Shown: positions 42,961-54,920, counted from the stretch's first letter. The stretch: DNA of 64,000 bases from Buttiauxella noackiae ATCC 51607 (GCF_001654865.1 NZ_LXEO01000068.1:1-64000); one strand, 5' to 3'. Numbers and translations: made by a program. The notes: generated from the sequence alone by a model not told the origin.

Positions 42961-45666
42961 ATGCTAATCAAATTATTAACAAAAGTTTTCGGTAGCCGTA
43001 ACGACCGCACCCTGCGCCGTATGCGTAAAGTTGTAAACCTTATCAATGCTATGGAACCGGAAATTGAAAAACTTTCCGATGATGAACTAAAAGCAAAAAC
43101 TGGCGAATTCCGTGCGCGTCTTGAGAAAGGCGAAGTGCTGGAGAATCTGATTCCGGAAGCTTTTGCTGTTGTTCGTGAAGCGAGTAAACGTGTATTTGGC
43201 ATGCGCCACTTCGATGTACAGTTGCTCGGCGGTATGGTTCTGAATGAGCGTTGTATCGCAGAGATGCGTACTGGTGAAGGTAAAACACTGACTGCAACTC
43301 TGCCTGCATACCTGAATGCATTAAGCGGCCGTGGTGTTCACGTTGTTACAGTGAACGACTATCTGGCCCAGCGTGATGCTGAAAACAACCGTCCTTTATT
43401 CGAATACCTTGGCTTGAGTGTTGGCATCAACTTGCCAAACATGCCGGCACCTGCAAAGCGCGAAGCTTATGCAGCGGACATCACTTACGGCACCAACAAC
43501 GAATACGGCTTTGACTACCTGCGCGACAACATGGCGTTCAGTCCTGAAGAACGCGTTCAGCGCAAACTGCACTACGCATTGGTGGATGAGGTTGACTCAA
43601 TTCTTATCGATGAAGCGCGTACACCGCTTATCATCTCCGGTCCAGCTGAAGACAGCTCCGAGATGTACCGCAAAGTAAACAAAATCATCCCGAGCCTGAT
43701 CCGTCAGGAAAAAGAAGATTCTGATACTTTCCAGGGCGAAGGCCACTTCTCGGTGGATGAAAAATCTCGTCAGGTAAACATTACTGAACGTGGTCTGGTA
43801 CTGGTTGAAGAGTTGCTGGTTCAGGAAGGCATTATGGAAGAAGGCGAGTCTTTGTACTCCCCAACTAACATTATGCTGATGCACCACGTGACTGCTGCAC
43901 TGCGTGCGCATGTGCTGTTCACCCGTGACGTTGACTATATTGTTAAAGATGGTGAAGTCATCATCGTCGATGAACATACCGGTCGTACCATGCAAGGCCG
44001 CCGTTGGTCTGATGGCTTGCACCAGGCTGTCGAAGCTAAAGAAGGCGTCGATATACAGAACGAAAACCAGACGCTGGCATCCATCACCTTCCAGAACTAC
44101 TTCCGTCTGTATGAAAAACTGGCGGGTATGACGGGTACTGCGGATACCGAAGCGTTCGAATTCAGCTCTATCTACAAGCTCGATACCATCGTTGTGCCAA
44201 CTAACCGCCCAATGATTCGTAAAGACATGCCTGATCTGGTCTACATGACCGAACTGGATAAAATCGGCGCGATTATCGAAGACATCAAAGAACGTACCAC
44301 TAACGGTCAGCCAGTCCTGGTGGGTACTATCTCCATCGAGAAATCCGAAGTTGTCTCTGCTGAGTTGACTAAAGCGGGTATTAAACACAACGTTCTGAAC
44401 GCCAAGTTCCACGCTAACGAAGCGGGTATCGTTGCTCAGGCCGGTTACCCAGCCGCCGTGACCATCGCAACCAACATGGCAGGCCGTGGTACGGATATCG
44501 TATTGGGTGGTAGCTGGCAGGCAGAAGTTGCTGAGCTTGAAAACCCAACCCCTGAGCAAATCGCGCAGATTAAAGCTGACTGGCAAGTTCGTCATGATGC
44601 GGTTCTGGCATCGGGTGGCTTGCACATCATTGGTACTGAGCGTCACGAATCTCGCCGTATCGATAACCAGCTCCGTGGCCGTTCCGGTCGTCAGGGTGAT
44701 GCGGGTTCATCTCGCTTCTACCTGTCTATGGAAGACTCACTGATGCGTATTTTCGCATCGGATCGTGTTTCAGGCATGATGCGTAAACTCGGTATGAAAC
44801 CGGGCGAAGCGATTGAACACCCATGGGTTACTAAGGCAATTGCTAACGCCCAGCGTAAAGTTGAAAGCCGTAACTTCGATATTCGTAAACAGCTTCTGGA
44901 ATACGATGATGTGGCCAACGATCAGCGTCGTGCGATCTACAGCCAGCGTAACGAATTGCTGGATGTGAGCGACGTTAGCGAAACCATCAATAGCATCCGC
45001 GAAGACGTCTTTAAAGTGACTATTGACGCACACATTCCACCGCAATCACTGGAAGAAATGTGGGATGTCGAAGGTCTGGAAGAGCGTCTGAAAAACGACT
45101 TTGATCTTGAGCTGCCAATTAAAGAGTGGCTGGATAAAGAGCCGGAGCTGCATGAAGAAACACTGCGTGAGCGTATTTTGCAAAACGCTATCGAAGTGTA
45201 TCAGCGCAAAGAAGAAGTGGTTGGTGTTGAAATGATGCGTCACTTCGAAAAAGGCGTCATGTTGCAGACTCTGGATTCACTGTGGAAAGAGCACCTTGCA
45301 GCAATGGATTATCTACGCCAGGGTATCCACTTGCGTGGTTATGCGCAAAAAGATCCTAAGCAAGAATACAAGCGTGAGTCTTTCGCCATGTTTGCATCAA
45401 TGCTTGAAGCGCTGAAATATGAAGTGATCAGTACGCTGAGTAAGGTACAGGTTCGTATGCCTGAAGAAGTTGAGGCAATGGAACAGCAGCGCCGTGAAGA
45501 AGCTGAGCGCCTGGCACAGATGCAACAGCTGAGCCACCAGGATGACGAAACACTGGCTGCAGAATCATTGGCAGCAGAAACGGGTGAGCGCAAAGTGGGT
45601 CGTAACGATCCGTGCCCATGCGGTTCTGGTAAGAAATTCAAACAGTGTCATGGCCGTTTAAGCTAA
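42961..45666 (+). CDS. secA: Preprotein translocase ATPase SecA
   Basis: 901 residues, the E. coli length. Motor of the Sec pathway. Walker [12 protein letters not shown] (near residue 102), DEAD-type Walker [17 protein letters not shown] (near 205), helicase motif [14 protein letters not shown]. The C-terminal zinc/SecB-binding motif is [13 protein letters not shown]. Translation is controlled by secM 68 bases upstream. A strong terminator follows. Confidence 0.99.
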   Translation: MLIKLLTKVFGSRNDRTLRRMRKVVNLINAMEPEIEKLSDDELKAKTGEFRARLEKGEVLENLIPEAFAVVREASKRVFGMRHFDVQLLGGMVLNERCIAEMRTGEGKTLTATLPAYLNALSGRGVHVVTVNDYLAQRDAENNRPLFEYLGLSVGINLPNMPAPAKREAYAADITYGTNNEYGFDYLRDNMAFSPEERVQRKLHYALVDEVDSILIDEARTPLIISGPAEDSSEMYRKVNKIIPSLIRQEKEDSDTFQGEGHFSVDEKSRQVNITERGLVLVEELLVQEGIMEEGESLYSPTNIMLMHHVTAALRAHVLFTRDVDYIVKDGEVIIVDEHTGRTMQGRRWSDGLHQAVEAKEGVDIQNENQTLASITFQNYFRLYEKLAGMTGTADTEAFEFSSIYKLDTIVVPTNRPMIRKDMPDLVYMTELDKIGAIIEDIKERTTNGQPVLVGTISIEKSEVVSAELTKAGIKHNVLNAKFHANEAGIVAQAGYPAAVTIATNMAGRGTDIVLGGSWQAEVAELENPTPEQIAQIKADWQVRHDAVLASGGLHIIGTERHESRRIDNQLRGRSGRQGDAGSSRFYLSMEDSLMRIFASDRVSGMMRKLGMKPGEAIEHPWVTKAIANAQRKVESRNFDIRKQLLEYDDVANDQRRAIYSQRNELLDVSDVSETINSIREDVFKVTIDAHIPPQSLEEMWDVEGLEERLKNDFDLELPIKEWLDKEPELHEETLRERILQNAIEVYQRKEEVVGVEMMRHFEKGVMLQTLDSLWKEHLAAMDYLRQGIHLRGYAQKDPKQEYKRESFAMFASMLEALKYEVISTLSKVQVRMPEEVEAMEQQRREEAERLAQMQQLSHQDDETLAAESLAAETGERKVGRNDPCPCGSGKKFKQCHGRLS

Positions 45667-45682
45667 GAACGTAATTGTCGAT

Positions 45683-45710
45683 AAAGGCGCAGCTTGCTGC
45701 GCCTTTTTTC
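45683..45710 (+). terminator. secA terminator
   Basis: AAAGGCGCAG pairs with CTGCGCCTTT around CTTG, ending in six T. mutT starts 20 bases later. Confidence 0.9.
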
Positions 45711-45730
45711 TATGGAGCATCTGCATAAAA

Positions 45731-46120
45731 ATGAAACAACTACAAATCGCCGTCGGTATCATCCGCAATCAAACGGGTGAAATTTTCATTACTCAAAGAG
45801 CGGCTGATGCGCATATGGCCAACAAGCTTGAGTTTCCCGGAGGGAAGATTGAAGCCGATGAAACGCCTGAACAAGCATTAGTCCGTGAGCTTCAGGAAGA
45901 GACAGGTATCACAGCCACTGATTTCACGCTGTTTGATAAACTGGCTTATCAGTTTCCGGACAGGCACATCACACTGTGGTTTTTCATGGTGGAAAGCTGG
46001 GAAGGCGAGCCGTGGGGCAAAGAAGGGCAACCGGGTCAATGGATTGCGCAAAATGCGCTGGTGGCATCAGATTTTCCACCAGCCAATGAACCGGTAATTA
46101 GCAAATTACAGCAAGGTTAA
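45731..46120 (+). CDS. mutT: 8-oxo-dGTP diphosphatase MutT
   Basis: 129 residues, the E. coli length. It sanitises the nucleotide pool and complements MutY, also encoded in this window. The Nudix box is at residues 38-60: [20 protein letters not shown] then ETGI. A GGAG ribosome site is about 12 bases upstream of the ATG. Its TAA stop overlaps the convergent yacG stop; both are read from the same TTAA. Confidence 0.97.
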   Translation: MKQLQIAVGIIRNQTGEIFITQRAADAHMANKLEFPGGKIEADETPEQALVRELQEETGITATDFTLFDKLAYQFPDRHITLWFFMVESWEGEPWGKEGQPGQWIAQNALVASDFPPANEPVISKLQQG

Positions 46121-46314
46121 CGTAGGTCTTCTTCACTCCAGTCGTCGCTTTCTGATAAATCGCCGCTGCTAGGAATTCGTTTTTCTTCGGCGGCCCATTC
46201 ACCTAAGTCAATCAACTGGCAGCGTTTGCAGCAAAATGGGCGATAGGGGCTCGTTTCATCCCAGATGACAACTTTACCGCAGCCCGGGCAATTCACTTTT
46301 ATTGTTTCAGTCAT
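46117..46314 (-). CDS. yacG: DNA gyrase inhibitor YacG
   Basis: 65 residues. A treble-clef zinc finger is formed by CPGC (residues 9-12) and CCKRC (28-32); the C-terminal tail is acidic (DDWSEEDLR). E. coli YacG binds GyrB and inhibits gyrase. It is the last gene of coaE-zapD-yacG, 9 bases after zapD. Confidence 0.95.
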   Translation of the reverse strand: MTETIKVNCPGCGKVVIWDETSPYRPFCCKRCQLIDLGEWAAEEKRIPSSGDLSESDDWSEEDLR

Positions 46315-46323
46315 GTTGGCTCC

Positions 46324-47067
46324 TTAACAGCACGCCAGCTCAAAATCGAGACGTTCTGGGATGAGTCCATTTTCGCTATCTAGCGGCAGGAAACGGATCG
46401 CAAAACGGCTCTTATGGCCAGAAACTTGCGGATAAAGCTGCGACGAAAGGTCCAGCTGTAAACGCAGTAAATCGGCGTCATCCCCGTTATCCTGATAAAA
46501 ACCATTAAGGCTGGTTTGTTTACGGAATGGTGCAGAATTGCGAATAATATCTAGTACCAGATCCAGCGCTTGCTTTAATGGCTGCAACGTCGCAAGCCAG
46601 CTATTAATTTGTGCGTCACGTTGATCCTGGGGTGAATACAGCCAGATGTGTAAGGTTGGCAAATCAAAACTACAGCACCCGCCAGGAATACTCAGACGCT
46701 GGCGAACCAGGGCTATCAAACGGTCTTCACGTAATGCCTGCCCCAGTCGAGGAGCGGCCATTAAAACACCGCCGCGTTCTTTGAGTTGGCTACGCAGTGA
46801 ATCAATTCGCTGCATATCTACACCTGGAACTTCTGACCAGTTCAATAACTTACGCTGCTGGCGCTCCAGTTCTTTGAGAATATCAGTACGAATCTCACCG
46901 CGCTCAAAGACATCCAGCAGGTCGCCGATATTGCGGAAAAAATGCAGTGCTTTGGCCGTTTCGTCTACCGGTAATGAACTTTCGAGTTGTTGGATTAAGA
47001 ACTCGATACGCAACCATGTGCGCATTTTTTCATTAAGTGGGTGCTCAAAAAGAATCTGGGTGCTCAT
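46324..47067 (-). CDS. zapD: Z-ring associated protein ZapD
   Basis: 247 residues, the E. coli length. It bundles FtsZ filaments by binding the FtsZ C-terminal peptide. It begins [20 protein letters not shown] and contains the conserved [20 protein letters not shown]. Its start shares one base with the coaE stop (TAATG). Confidence 0.96.
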   Translation of the reverse strand: MSTQILFEHPLNEKMRTWLRIEFLIQQLESSLPVDETAKALHFFRNIGDLLDVFERGEIRTDILKELERQQRKLLNWSEVPGVDMQRIDSLRSQLKERGGVLMAAPRLGQALREDRLIALVRQRLSIPGGCCSFDLPTLHIWLYSPQDQRDAQINSWLATLQPLKQALDLVLDIIRNSAPFRKQTSLNGFYQDNGDDADLLRLQLDLSSQLYPQVSGHKSRFAIRFLPLDSENGLIPERLDFELACC

Positions 47068-47687
47068 TATTCGTTATCCTGCTGTGCGGCCTGGGCTGCC
47101 AGTTCCAGATACTGGCGGTGCAGACGGTCAACATGTGCGGCCACCTGTACAGTGCCACCATCATTATTAATTACATCATCGGCGGCGCTTAAGCGTGCCT
47201 CGCGCGTCGCTTGTGCTGCAAGTATTTGCAGCACATGTTCGCGACTAACTTTATCGCGCGCAATAGTACGTGCGATTTGCACTTCTGGCGAGACATCAAC
47301 AACCAGAACACGATCTGCCTTTTGTTGTAGGTTATTCTCAATTAATAAAGGAACAACCCATAAAACGTAGGGAGAAAGAGCCTGGTTGATTTCAGCTTGG
47401 GTTCGCTGATGGATAAGTGGGTGTAGCAGAGCATTGAGCCATTTTTTCTCTTCTGCGGAAGAAAAGATCTTTGCGCGAAGAGCCCGACGGTCGAGAGTGC
47501 CATCCTGAAGGAGGATCTCACCACCAAAATGGTCAGAAATAATGCTAAGAGCGGGTTGTCCTGGCTCTACGACCTGACGCGCAATCACATCAGCATCTAC
47601 AACGGTAATACCTAAGCGGGAAAAGTGATCGGCGACAGTACTTTTGCCACTACCAATGCCACCCGTTAATGCAACCGTATAAACCAT
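47067..47687 (-). CDS. coaE: Dephospho-CoA kinase
   Basis: 206 residues from [20 protein letters not shown], the E. coli length. Last step of CoA synthesis. P-loop GGIGSGKST (residues 9-17); [13 protein letters not shown] binds the substrate. The 11-residue longer frame is not supported by homology. A terminator-like hairpin on the same strand lies about 150 bases upstream. Confidence 0.97.
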   Translation of the reverse strand: MVYTVALTGGIGSGKSTVADHFSRLGITVVDADVIARQVVEPGQPALSIISDHFGGEILLQDGTLDRRALRAKIFSSAEEKKWLNALLHPLIHQRTQAEINQALSPYVLWVVPLLIENNLQQKADRVLVVDVSPEVQIARTIARDKVSREHVLQILAAQATREARLSAADDVINNDGGTVQVAAHVDRLHRQYLELAAQAAQQDNE

Positions 47688-47834
47688 AAAAAACCAGACC
47701 CTAAATCTACGTTTCAACAAAGAGATAGAAAGCTTATTTGCACCTGGATTACTTCAGGAAAGTGCCACATCACGGGGAAAAACACGCCCATGTAGTGATT
47801 TCCTGTTACTCAGGTAAATTCTAACGATTGTAGC

Positions 47835-47862
47835 GCAAAAAAGACTGTTTTCGCAGTCTTGC
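47835..47862 (-). terminator. Terminator-like hairpin upstream of coaE, no gene feeding it
   Basis: On the minus strand AAGACTG (47860-47854) pairs with CAGTCTT (47847-47841), with TTTTTT following. It points toward coaE, but no minus-strand gene lies between it and guaC, which is on the other strand. It may be an attenuator in the coaE leader or the end of an unannotated small RNA. Confidence 0.6.
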
Positions 47863-47909
47863 AGAGCCATTAATAGTGCGTATGATAACGTCACTGGAAT
47901 TGGTAGTTG

Positions 47910-48032
47910 TACCCGTCATACTTCAAGCCGCAGATGCGTTGGCCGCACTCACAAACCCCAGTCACTTACTCAAGTAAGCTCCCGGGGATTTACTCCCTTG
48001 CCGCCTTTCTGCCACTCGAATTATTCAGGGTA
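47910..48032. repeat. ERIC element, copy 4 (standard length)
   Basis: About 123 bases from TACCCGTCATACTTCAAGCC to TTATTCAGGGTAT, with the near-consensus core CCCCAGTCACTTACTCAAGT then AAGCTCCCGGGGATT. It ends 55 bases before the guaC start, so it lies in or next to the guaC promoter and leader. Confidence 0.92.
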
Positions 48033-48087
48033 TAGATTGCTGATTGCGTTCACGCGTCCTTCGCCATTCGACCCAGGAATCTGCAAC

Positions 48088-49131
48088 ATGCGTATTGAAG
48101 AAGATTTGAAGTTAGGTTTTAAAGACGTTCTTATTCGCCCGAAACGTTCCACACTGAAAAGCCGCTCTGATGTAGAGCTTGAGCGCCAGTTCACTTTCAA
48201 ACACTCCGGTATTGCATGGTCAGGTGTTCCGATCATCGCTGCTAACATGGACACTGTTGGTACATTCGGCATGGCCCAGGCATTGGCCTCGTTTGATATC
48301 CTCACCGCCGTTCATAAGCACTACTCTGTTGAAGAGTGGAGCAACTTCGTTAAGTCTGTTTCAGACGACCTTCTGAAGTTCGTGATGGTTTCAACCGGTA
48401 CATCAGACGCTGATTTCCAGAAGACAAAACAGATTCTTTCTTTGAACCCAGCGCTGAAATTTATCTGTATCGATGTGGCTAATGGTTACTCCGAACACTT
48501 CACTCAGTTCGTTTCTAAAGCTCGTGAAGCATGGCCAGATAAAGTTATCTGTGCAGGTAACGTTGTTACTGGCGAGATGTGCGAAGAGCTTATCCTCTCC
48601 GGTGCGGACATTGTTAAAGTTGGTATTGGTCCAGGCTCTGTGTGTACTACACGTGTGAAAACAGGTGTTGGTTACCCGCAGCTTTCTGCTGTTATTGAAT
48701 GTGCTGATGCCGCTCATGGCCTGGGTGGCCAGATTGTTAGTGACGGTGGTTGTACTATGCCTGGCGATGTTGCTAAAGCATTTGGCGGTGGCGCAGATTT
48801 CGTGATGCTGGGCGGTATGCTGGCTGGTCATGATGAAAGTGGCGGCACAATCGTTGAAGAAAACGGCGAGAAATTCATGCTGTTCTACGGTATGAGTTCT
48901 GAATCTGCAATGACTCGCCATGTTGGTGGTGTTGCACAGTACCGTGCAGCAGAAGGCAAAACCGTTAAGCTGCCATTACGTGGCCCTGTTGAAAATACTG
49001 CCCGCGATATCATGGGTGGCTTGCGTTCCGCATGTACTTACGTGGGTGCTTCTCGCCTGAAAGAGTTGACCAAGCGTACTACGTTCATTCGTGTGAATGA
49101 GCAGGAAAACCGCGTTTTCAATAGCCTTTAA
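48088..49131 (+). CDS. guaC: GMP reductase
   Basis: 347 residues from [20 protein letters not shown], the E. coli length. NADPH-dependent deamination of GMP to IMP. The catalytic Cys is in [11 protein letters not shown] (near residue 186), with flap and phosphate-binding blocks [20 protein letters not shown] and [10 protein letters not shown]. The longer frame from 47998 would include ERIC sequence and is rejected. Confidence 0.98.
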   Translation: MRIEEDLKLGFKDVLIRPKRSTLKSRSDVELERQFTFKHSGIAWSGVPIIAANMDTVGTFGMAQALASFDILTAVHKHYSVEEWSNFVKSVSDDLLKFVMVSTGTSDADFQKTKQILSLNPALKFICIDVANGYSEHFTQFVSKAREAWPDKVICAGNVVTGEMCEELILSGADIVKVGIGPGSVCTTRVKTGVGYPQLSAVIECADAAHGLGGQIVSDGGCTMPGDVAKAFGGGADFVMLGGMLAGHDESGGTIVEENGEKFMLFYGMSSESAMTRHVGGVAQYRAAEGKTVKLPLRGPVENTARDIMGGLRSACTYVGASRLKELTKRTTFIRVNEQENRVFNSL

Positions 49132-49145
49132 GCTATCAGCGATAT

Positions 49146-49171
49146 ACGGCGTGGCATTTTCGCTACGCCGT
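49146..49171 (+). terminator. Stem-loop after guaC
   Basis: ACGGCGT (49146-49152) pairs with ACGCCGT (49165-49171), 14 bases after the stop. There is no T-run. The last base overlaps the end of the convergent hofC. Confidence 0.45.
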
Positions 49172-50376
49172 CATCCCGCGCTCATTGCATCGCCTAACTG
49201 AAAAATAGGCAGATACATCGCGATGACCAGCGTCCCAATGATAATCCCTACAACTAACATCATTACTGGCTCCAGAGCGGCGGCAAGATTGTCTGCCAGT
49301 TCCTCGGTATGGTTATGATGCCAACTTGCTAACTTCTCGAGCATTAAATCCAGCGCGCCTGATTCTTCTCCTATGCGTATCAATTGGCAACATAATGGTG
49401 TGAAGCGCTCGCTTTGTGAGAGTGTTTGCCATAGAGGTATACCTTGAGTCACCTGCTGGGTTACTTGCTGAATAACCTTCTTCCATAGTCGTTGCGGCAA
49501 CGTGGTTTCGACGGCCTTAAGTCCTTGTAGTAAGGGGATTCCTGCCTGCTGGGAAAGGGATAGAGTAGTATAGATTTGGCTGAGAATTTGCCCGCGCCAT
49601 AGCGGAGCGAGCAATGGGATTCGCAGCATCAGACGTTGTTCGTACTCTTGCCAATGAGGTTTCTTTGTTCGCAAAAAATAGCCAAGGGTCATGAATATCA
49701 AACTGGCCAACAGCCACCATATTCCCTGTGTTGTTACCCAGTTTGATACTGCCATTACCGCTACTGTAATAGCGGGTAATGGGGCATTAAATGAGTGATA
49801 AATATTGGCAAACTCGGGCAGTACAAAACTCATCATCCCGATAGTCACTAGTAGTGCTATCGCCACGATAAACAGTGGATAACGCAGGGCCTTCATGACC
49901 TTTTTACGCAGTTGGTACAGTTTTTCTTGTTGATTAGCCAGCTTTTGGCAGCACTCGTCTAGCTTTCCGGTTAGCTCACCAATATGAATCAGAGCGATGA
50001 ACAGCGGCGGAAAAATCCCTGGCCATTGTTGTAAGGCGGCAGAGAAAGATATGCCATTAGAAACACGATGCCCGATATCCTTTAGCAGCGCACGCCATTC
50101 ACCAAAAGGATGTTGCTGCGCGATGAGTAATAGCCCGTCAGACAAGGATATTCCCGCCTGTAGCAACGTCGCCAACTGGCGGAATACCTGGATTTTTTGC
50201 TGGATATGCCAGCAGCCTCGGCGGGCGCGCGGTATTTTCCGCAATTGCAAAAGCTGAAGCTCTGCGCTAATTAACTGCTCTCTGATAGATTCCGCATTAT
50301 CCCCAAGCACATCCCCATGTTGAATCTGCCCGTATTGATCGACTGCTTTCCAGTGCCAGAGTACAAACTTAGCCAT
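49171..50376 (-). CDS. hofC: Type IV pilus assembly inner-membrane protein HofC (GspF/PilC family)
   Basis: 401 residues from MAKFVLWHWKAVDQYGQ. Two GspF domains with three membrane helices; family blocks IQVFRQLATLLQAGISLSDG and IPLLQGLKAVETTLPQRL. The protein is less conserved relative to E. coli than the neighbouring housekeeping genes. The start overlaps the hofB end by 8 bases. It is part of ppdD-hofB-hofC, a pilus cluster with no known expression in E. coli under standard conditions. Confidence 0.94.
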   Translation of the reverse strand: MAKFVLWHWKAVDQYGQIQHGDVLGDNAESIREQLISAELQLLQLRKIPRARRGCWHIQQKIQVFRQLATLLQAGISLSDGLLLIAQQHPFGEWRALLKDIGHRVSNGISFSAALQQWPGIFPPLFIALIHIGELTGKLDECCQKLANQQEKLYQLRKKVMKALRYPLFIVAIALLVTIGMMSFVLPEFANIYHSFNAPLPAITVAVMAVSNWVTTQGIWWLLASLIFMTLGYFLRTKKPHWQEYEQRLMLRIPLLAPLWRGQILSQIYTTLSLSQQAGIPLLQGLKAVETTLPQRLWKKVIQQVTQQVTQGIPLWQTLSQSERFTPLCCQLIRIGEESGALDLMLEKLASWHHNHTEELADNLAAALEPVMMLVVGIIIGTLVIAMYLPIFQLGDAMSAG

Positions 50377-51748
50377 GAGGAACACCAAGCACCCGATATA
50401 GCTCTTCGAGAGTGGTTAGCCCTTGCTCAACAGCCTGGCAGCCACTTTCAAATAGCGTCATCATGCCTTGTTGCCGTGCCAGCGTTTCAATTTCATTGGC
50501 TGGCATGCCGTTAATAATTGCGGATTGAAGTTCTGTATCGATAATTAAAATTTCAAATAATGCAGTTCTCCCATAGAAGCCTCCATAACAGCGATCACAG
50601 CCATTTGCTTGCCAATGAGGCAAAGCAGCTCCCCAAAGCGATGTGGGTAGAATGATGTCTTCGGAAAGTTGTTCTTTACAGTGTGGGCAGAGTTTACGTA
50701 CCAGTCGCTGTGCAACGACCATGGTCAGTGCAGATGCTAACATCCATCGCTCAATTCCCATTTGTTCGAGGCGAACGACAGTCTCAGTTGTGGAGTTGGT
50801 ATGCAGCGTTGAAAGTACCAGATGGCCTGTTTGCGCAGCTTTAATGGCTATTTCTGCCGTATCGCCATCACGAATTTCGCCCACCATGATGATGTCCGGA
50901 TCCTGGCGTAGCAAGGCGCGTAAAACATTTTGAAAATTAAGCCCCGCTTTAGTGTTAATTTGCGTTTGATTAAGACCTTGCATAGGGATTTCTATCGGGT
51001 CTTCAACACTGCATAGATTAGCCGAGGCTTGGTTAAGTATCTTTAATGCACTGTAAAGGGTGAGTGTTTTCCCGCTACCAGTGGGGCCAGTGACGAGAAT
51101 CATGCCCTGCGGATGGGCTAACGCGCTTTGAAAGCGAGAGCTATCTTCTGGTGACATGCCTAACTCCGATAGCTCAAAGGTTTGCTCTGTTTGTGCCATC
51201 AAACGTAAGACAACTTTTTCACCGTGATACACCGGCAGTGTCGCTATGCGAAATGAACATTTACGCTCTTCTATTTCGATTTCCATTTGCCCATCTTGAG
51301 GAAGGCGGCGCTCTGCTATATCCAAATTTGCCAATACCTTAAGTCGTGCGGTTAGCGGTGCAGCCAGATGCGATGGTAGCCGTGGTTGCAGCTGCAGCAC
51401 GCCATCAATGCGAAAACGAATTTGATACCCTTGCTCTATTGGTTCGAAGTGAATGTCTGATGCCCTTAATTGCTGGGCTTTGCGGAGAGTATCTTGCAAC
51501 AGTTGAACCACTGGCGCTGTGTTCTCAAGGGATTCCTCGGAGCTAACAGACAACCGTGAGTGTCTTGCTTTTTCCAGCTGTTCAGCTGGCCAGTATTCAA
51601 CATTGGCAGGCTTATCACAGATAAAACGCAATGCTTCAAAAAACTGTACGGGTGGGTTTGGCGCAATAGCGATATGCAGCAATGGGGCTTCAGAGAGCAA
51701 TATCGCCTGATACTGGTTACACAGTGCGAGAATCTGCTGATTTGCCAT
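50369..51748 (-). CDS. hofB: Type IV pilus assembly ATPase HofB (GspE/PilB family)
   Basis: 459 residues, near E. coli length. Secretion ATPase: Walker A GPTGSGKTLTLYSAL, Asp box EDPIEIPMQGLNQTQINTK (residues to about 275), Walker B IIMVGEIRDGDTAEIAIKAA, and a zinc-binding tetracysteine formed by CPHC and CDRC. It is intact and should be capable of ATP hydrolysis. It starts 3 bases after the ppdD end. Confidence 0.95.
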   Translation of the reverse strand: MANQQILALCNQYQAILLSEAPLLHIAIAPNPPVQFFEALRFICDKPANVEYWPAEQLEKARHSRLSVSSEESLENTAPVVQLLQDTLRKAQQLRASDIHFEPIEQGYQIRFRIDGVLQLQPRLPSHLAAPLTARLKVLANLDIAERRLPQDGQMEIEIEERKCSFRIATLPVYHGEKVVLRLMAQTEQTFELSELGMSPEDSSRFQSALAHPQGMILVTGPTGSGKTLTLYSALKILNQASANLCSVEDPIEIPMQGLNQTQINTKAGLNFQNVLRALLRQDPDIIMVGEIRDGDTAEIAIKAAQTGHLVLSTLHTNSTTETVVRLEQMGIERWMLASALTMVVAQRLVRKLCPHCKEQLSEDIILPTSLWGAALPHWQANGCDRCYGGFYGRTALFEILIIDTELQSAIINGMPANEIETLARQQGMMTLFESGCQAVEQGLTTLEELYRVLGVPHG

Positions 51749-51751
51749 GGT

Positions 51752-52201
51752 TTAATTTCCCGCTTGCTTATTATCAAAACGGAAGACTTCTTCGCAGGTT
51801 TGTTGAAGAGAATTATTACTGACAGTGCTACAGGTTCGTGACCAGCCTTCGACTCCTTCTACATCGCTCCAACGTGGAGATAGGGAGATGGTGAGCCCAT
51901 TGAGACTTTCTTGCCCCGCAAGCGTAACAGCACCTTTTTCGATGCTCATGCTGCTTACATAGCGGGTGGTTTTAGGTGAAGGAATACTGTTGCTGCCCGC
52001 GTCACATTCGCTAATTCCACCCCGTTCAATCGCGCAAAGTTCAATAGCGGTACGATAGGGCAGGAAGGTTTGCAGAACGTCAGTCAGGGCCGCTTTCCGC
52101 AGGTAGTTTTGATAGGTAGGAATACCGATGGCGCTGAGAATCGCAATAATACCGATCACTACCATCAGCTCAATAAGTGTGAATCCTTGTTGTTTGTTCA
52201 T
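51752..52201 (-). CDS. ppdD: Major type IV prepilin PpdD
   Basis: 149 residues from MNKQQGFTLIELMVVIGIIA. The prepilin peptidase site is after Gly6, leaving Phe+1 and Glu+5, followed by the long hydrophobic helix. Several Cys residues in the C-terminal part fit pilin disulfides. It is similar to E. coli PpdD, with a variable C-terminal half. First gene of the pilus cluster. Confidence 0.95.
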   Translation of the reverse strand: MNKQQGFTLIELMVVIGIIAILSAIGIPTYQNYLRKAALTDVLQTFLPYRTAIELCAIERGGISECDAGSNSIPSPKTTRYVSSMSIEKGAVTLAGQESLNGLTISLSPRWSDVEGVEGWSRTCSTVSNNSLQQTCEEVFRFDNKQAGN

Positions 52202-52389
52202 ATGCCGCTCCATGTTGAGATAGCGGCACTTTGCGTCGTTTAAATTCTTCAGGCGAGGGCGAGTGTAAAGATCAGGAAGCTGTCTTCCAGGATATTTTTG
52301 CGATTTGCATAGGTGGCAATAAAAATGCGAGCGGTAACGTAACGGGAAGAAATAAGCAGATGAGTTTTAGCTCATCTGCCCGGTAGAAA

Positions 52390-53319
<930 letters not shown>

Positions 53320-53362
53320 CTACATTGATGCGACCTCAAGTACCACTCTAAGGAGACCGTGG

Positions 53363-53926
53363 ATGCAGCTAAAAGACGGCTGGCTGGTGGGTGTTAAACA
53401 TGTCCCATCCCCCCATTTCGATTGCCGACCGGAGGATGAAACACCTTCGTTGTTGGTGGTGCATAACATCAGTTTGCCACCAGGTGAATTTGGTGGGCCG
53501 TGGATTGATGCGTTGTTTACCGGAACACTTGATTCAGAAGCTCATCCGTACTTCGCGGGTATCGCACATTTACGAGTTTCAGCGCATTGCCTGATTCGCC
53601 GTGATGGCGAAATTGTTCAGTATGTTGCTTTTGATAAACGTGCCTGGCATGCAGGGGTTTCTGTATATCACGGGCGTGAACGCTGTAACGATTTTTCCAT
53701 TGGTATTGAGTTGGAAGGGATAGATACGCTGCCCTATACCGATGAGCAATATCAAAAACTTGCTGAAATTACGGATGTGCTGGGACACGCTTATCCGGCA
53801 ATTGCCGACCATATGACGGGACATTGTGATATTGCACCGGATCGTAAAACCGACCCAGGCCCTGCATTCGACTGGTCGCGTTTTCGCCATTCGGTAGAGG
53901 TAACGTCGAATAAGGAGATGGAATGA
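53363..53926 (+). CDS. ampD: 1,6-anhydro-MurNAc-L-alanine amidase AmpD
   Basis: 187 residues from [26 protein letters not shown] lies 7 bases upstream. Cytoplasmic zinc amidase in murein recycling; its loss derepresses AmpC where ampR-ampC are present. Zinc ligands are in [17 protein letters not shown] (His) and [19 protein letters not shown] (His and Asp). The longer frame from 53279 overlaps nadC and is rejected. It overlaps ampE by 4 bases. Confidence 0.97.
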   Translation: MQLKDGWLVGVKHVPSPHFDCRPEDETPSLLVVHNISLPPGEFGGPWIDALFTGTLDSEAHPYFAGIAHLRVSAHCLIRRDGEIVQYVAFDKRAWHAGVSVYHGRERCNDFSIGIELEGIDTLPYTDEQYQKLAEITDVLGHAYPAIADHMTGHCDIAPDRKTDPGPAFDWSRFRHSVEVTSNKEME

Positions 53927-54777
53927 CGCTGTTTACATTATTGCTGGTGATGATTTGGGAACGGTTATTTAAGCTGGGTGAGCACTGGCAGCTAGATCAC
54001 CGCCTTGAAGTGCTTTTCCGGCGAGTAAAAAGCTTTTCGTTATTACGCACCATTTTGATGACCGCCCTGTGTATGTTGGTGGTTTTCCTCTGTATTCGTG
54101 CGTTGCAAGGTTTGTTCTTCAACGTGCCACTGCTCGTTTTTTGGATTGCTCTCGGCGTGTTGTGTATTGGCGCAGGCCAGGTTCGTTTGCATTACCATGC
54201 GTATTTGCAGGCGGCGAGCCATGGCGATAGCCACGCGCGAGACGCGATGGCGAGTGAACTGACGCTGATTCACGGTGTTCCACCCGATTGTGACGAGCGT
54301 GAGTATCTGAAAGAACTGCAAAATGCGCTGCTGTGGATTAACTTTCGTTTTTATCTCGCCCCGCTTTTCTGGTTTATCGTCGGTGGTGTGTGGGGACCGG
54401 TAACGCTTGCGGGTTATGCTTTCTTGCGTGCATGGCAGACATGGCTTGCGCGCCATCATTCTCCGCAAGAGCGTTTGCATTCAGGTATTGATGCCATTTT
54501 ACATGTACTGGACTGGGTTCCAGTGCGTCTGTTTGGTGTGGCATATGCACTGCTGGGACATGGAGAAAGGGCGCTTCCAGCATGGTTTGCATCATTAGCC
54601 GATCGCCATACTTCGCAATATCAGGTATTGACCAGGCTGGCTCAGTATTCGCTAGCCCGAGAACCACATCTCGATAAAATCAAAACACCGAAAGCCGCAG
54701 TTTCAATGGCGAAGAAAACGTCGCTGGTGATTTTGGTGGTGGTGGCATTACTGACTATTTACGGCACTCTGGTTTAG
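53923..54777 (+). CDS. ampE: Inner-membrane protein AmpE
   Basis: 284 residues, the E. coli length. Four membrane segments: at the N-terminus, near residues 40-60 and 70-80, and near 150 and 265-283. The conserved block [20 protein letters not shown] precedes the second half. Its role is unclear; it was proposed to act in beta-lactamase signalling with AmpD. It is translationally coupled to ampD. Confidence 0.95.
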   Translation: MTLFTLLLVMIWERLFKLGEHWQLDHRLEVLFRRVKSFSLLRTILMTALCMLVVFLCIRALQGLFFNVPLLVFWIALGVLCIGAGQVRLHYHAYLQAASHGDSHARDAMASELTLIHGVPPDCDEREYLKELQNALLWINFRFYLAPLFWFIVGGVWGPVTLAGYAFLRAWQTWLARHHSPQERLHSGIDAILHVLDWVPVRLFGVAYALLGHGERALPAWFASLADRHTSQYQVLTRLAQYSLAREPHLDKIKTPKAAVSMAKKTSLVILVVVALLTIYGTLV

Positions 54778-54869
54778 AGTCGCGGTGGTTGTAAGGTGGA
54801 ATGCCAAACAGTGGCATATTTCTATGCCAGGAAACATCACATAGTATTGATAACCAATTGTTAATACCA

Positions 54870-54908
54870 AAAAGCCCCGGTGAGCAAAGGCTTCACCGGG
54901 GCTTTTTG
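54870..54908. terminator. Bidirectional terminator of ampDE and aroP
   Basis: AAAAGCCCCGGTGA (54870-54883) pairs with TCACCGGGGCTTTT (54893-54906). There are T-runs on both strands, so it serves both convergent units. Confidence 0.93.
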
Positions 54909-54920
54909 CAGAAGTCATGC

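Noticed and set aside
43597-44646. 349-codon open frame antisense to secA
   Set aside because: It lies wholly within secA, which matches its family over the full length. Its translation is rich in Phe/His/Asn as expected of a reverse-strand shadow, and there is no ribosome site or family.
47998-48087. 30-codon N-terminal extension of GuaC
   Set aside because: The extension is encoded by ERIC sequence and leader; the family N-terminus is [10 protein letters not shown] at 48088.
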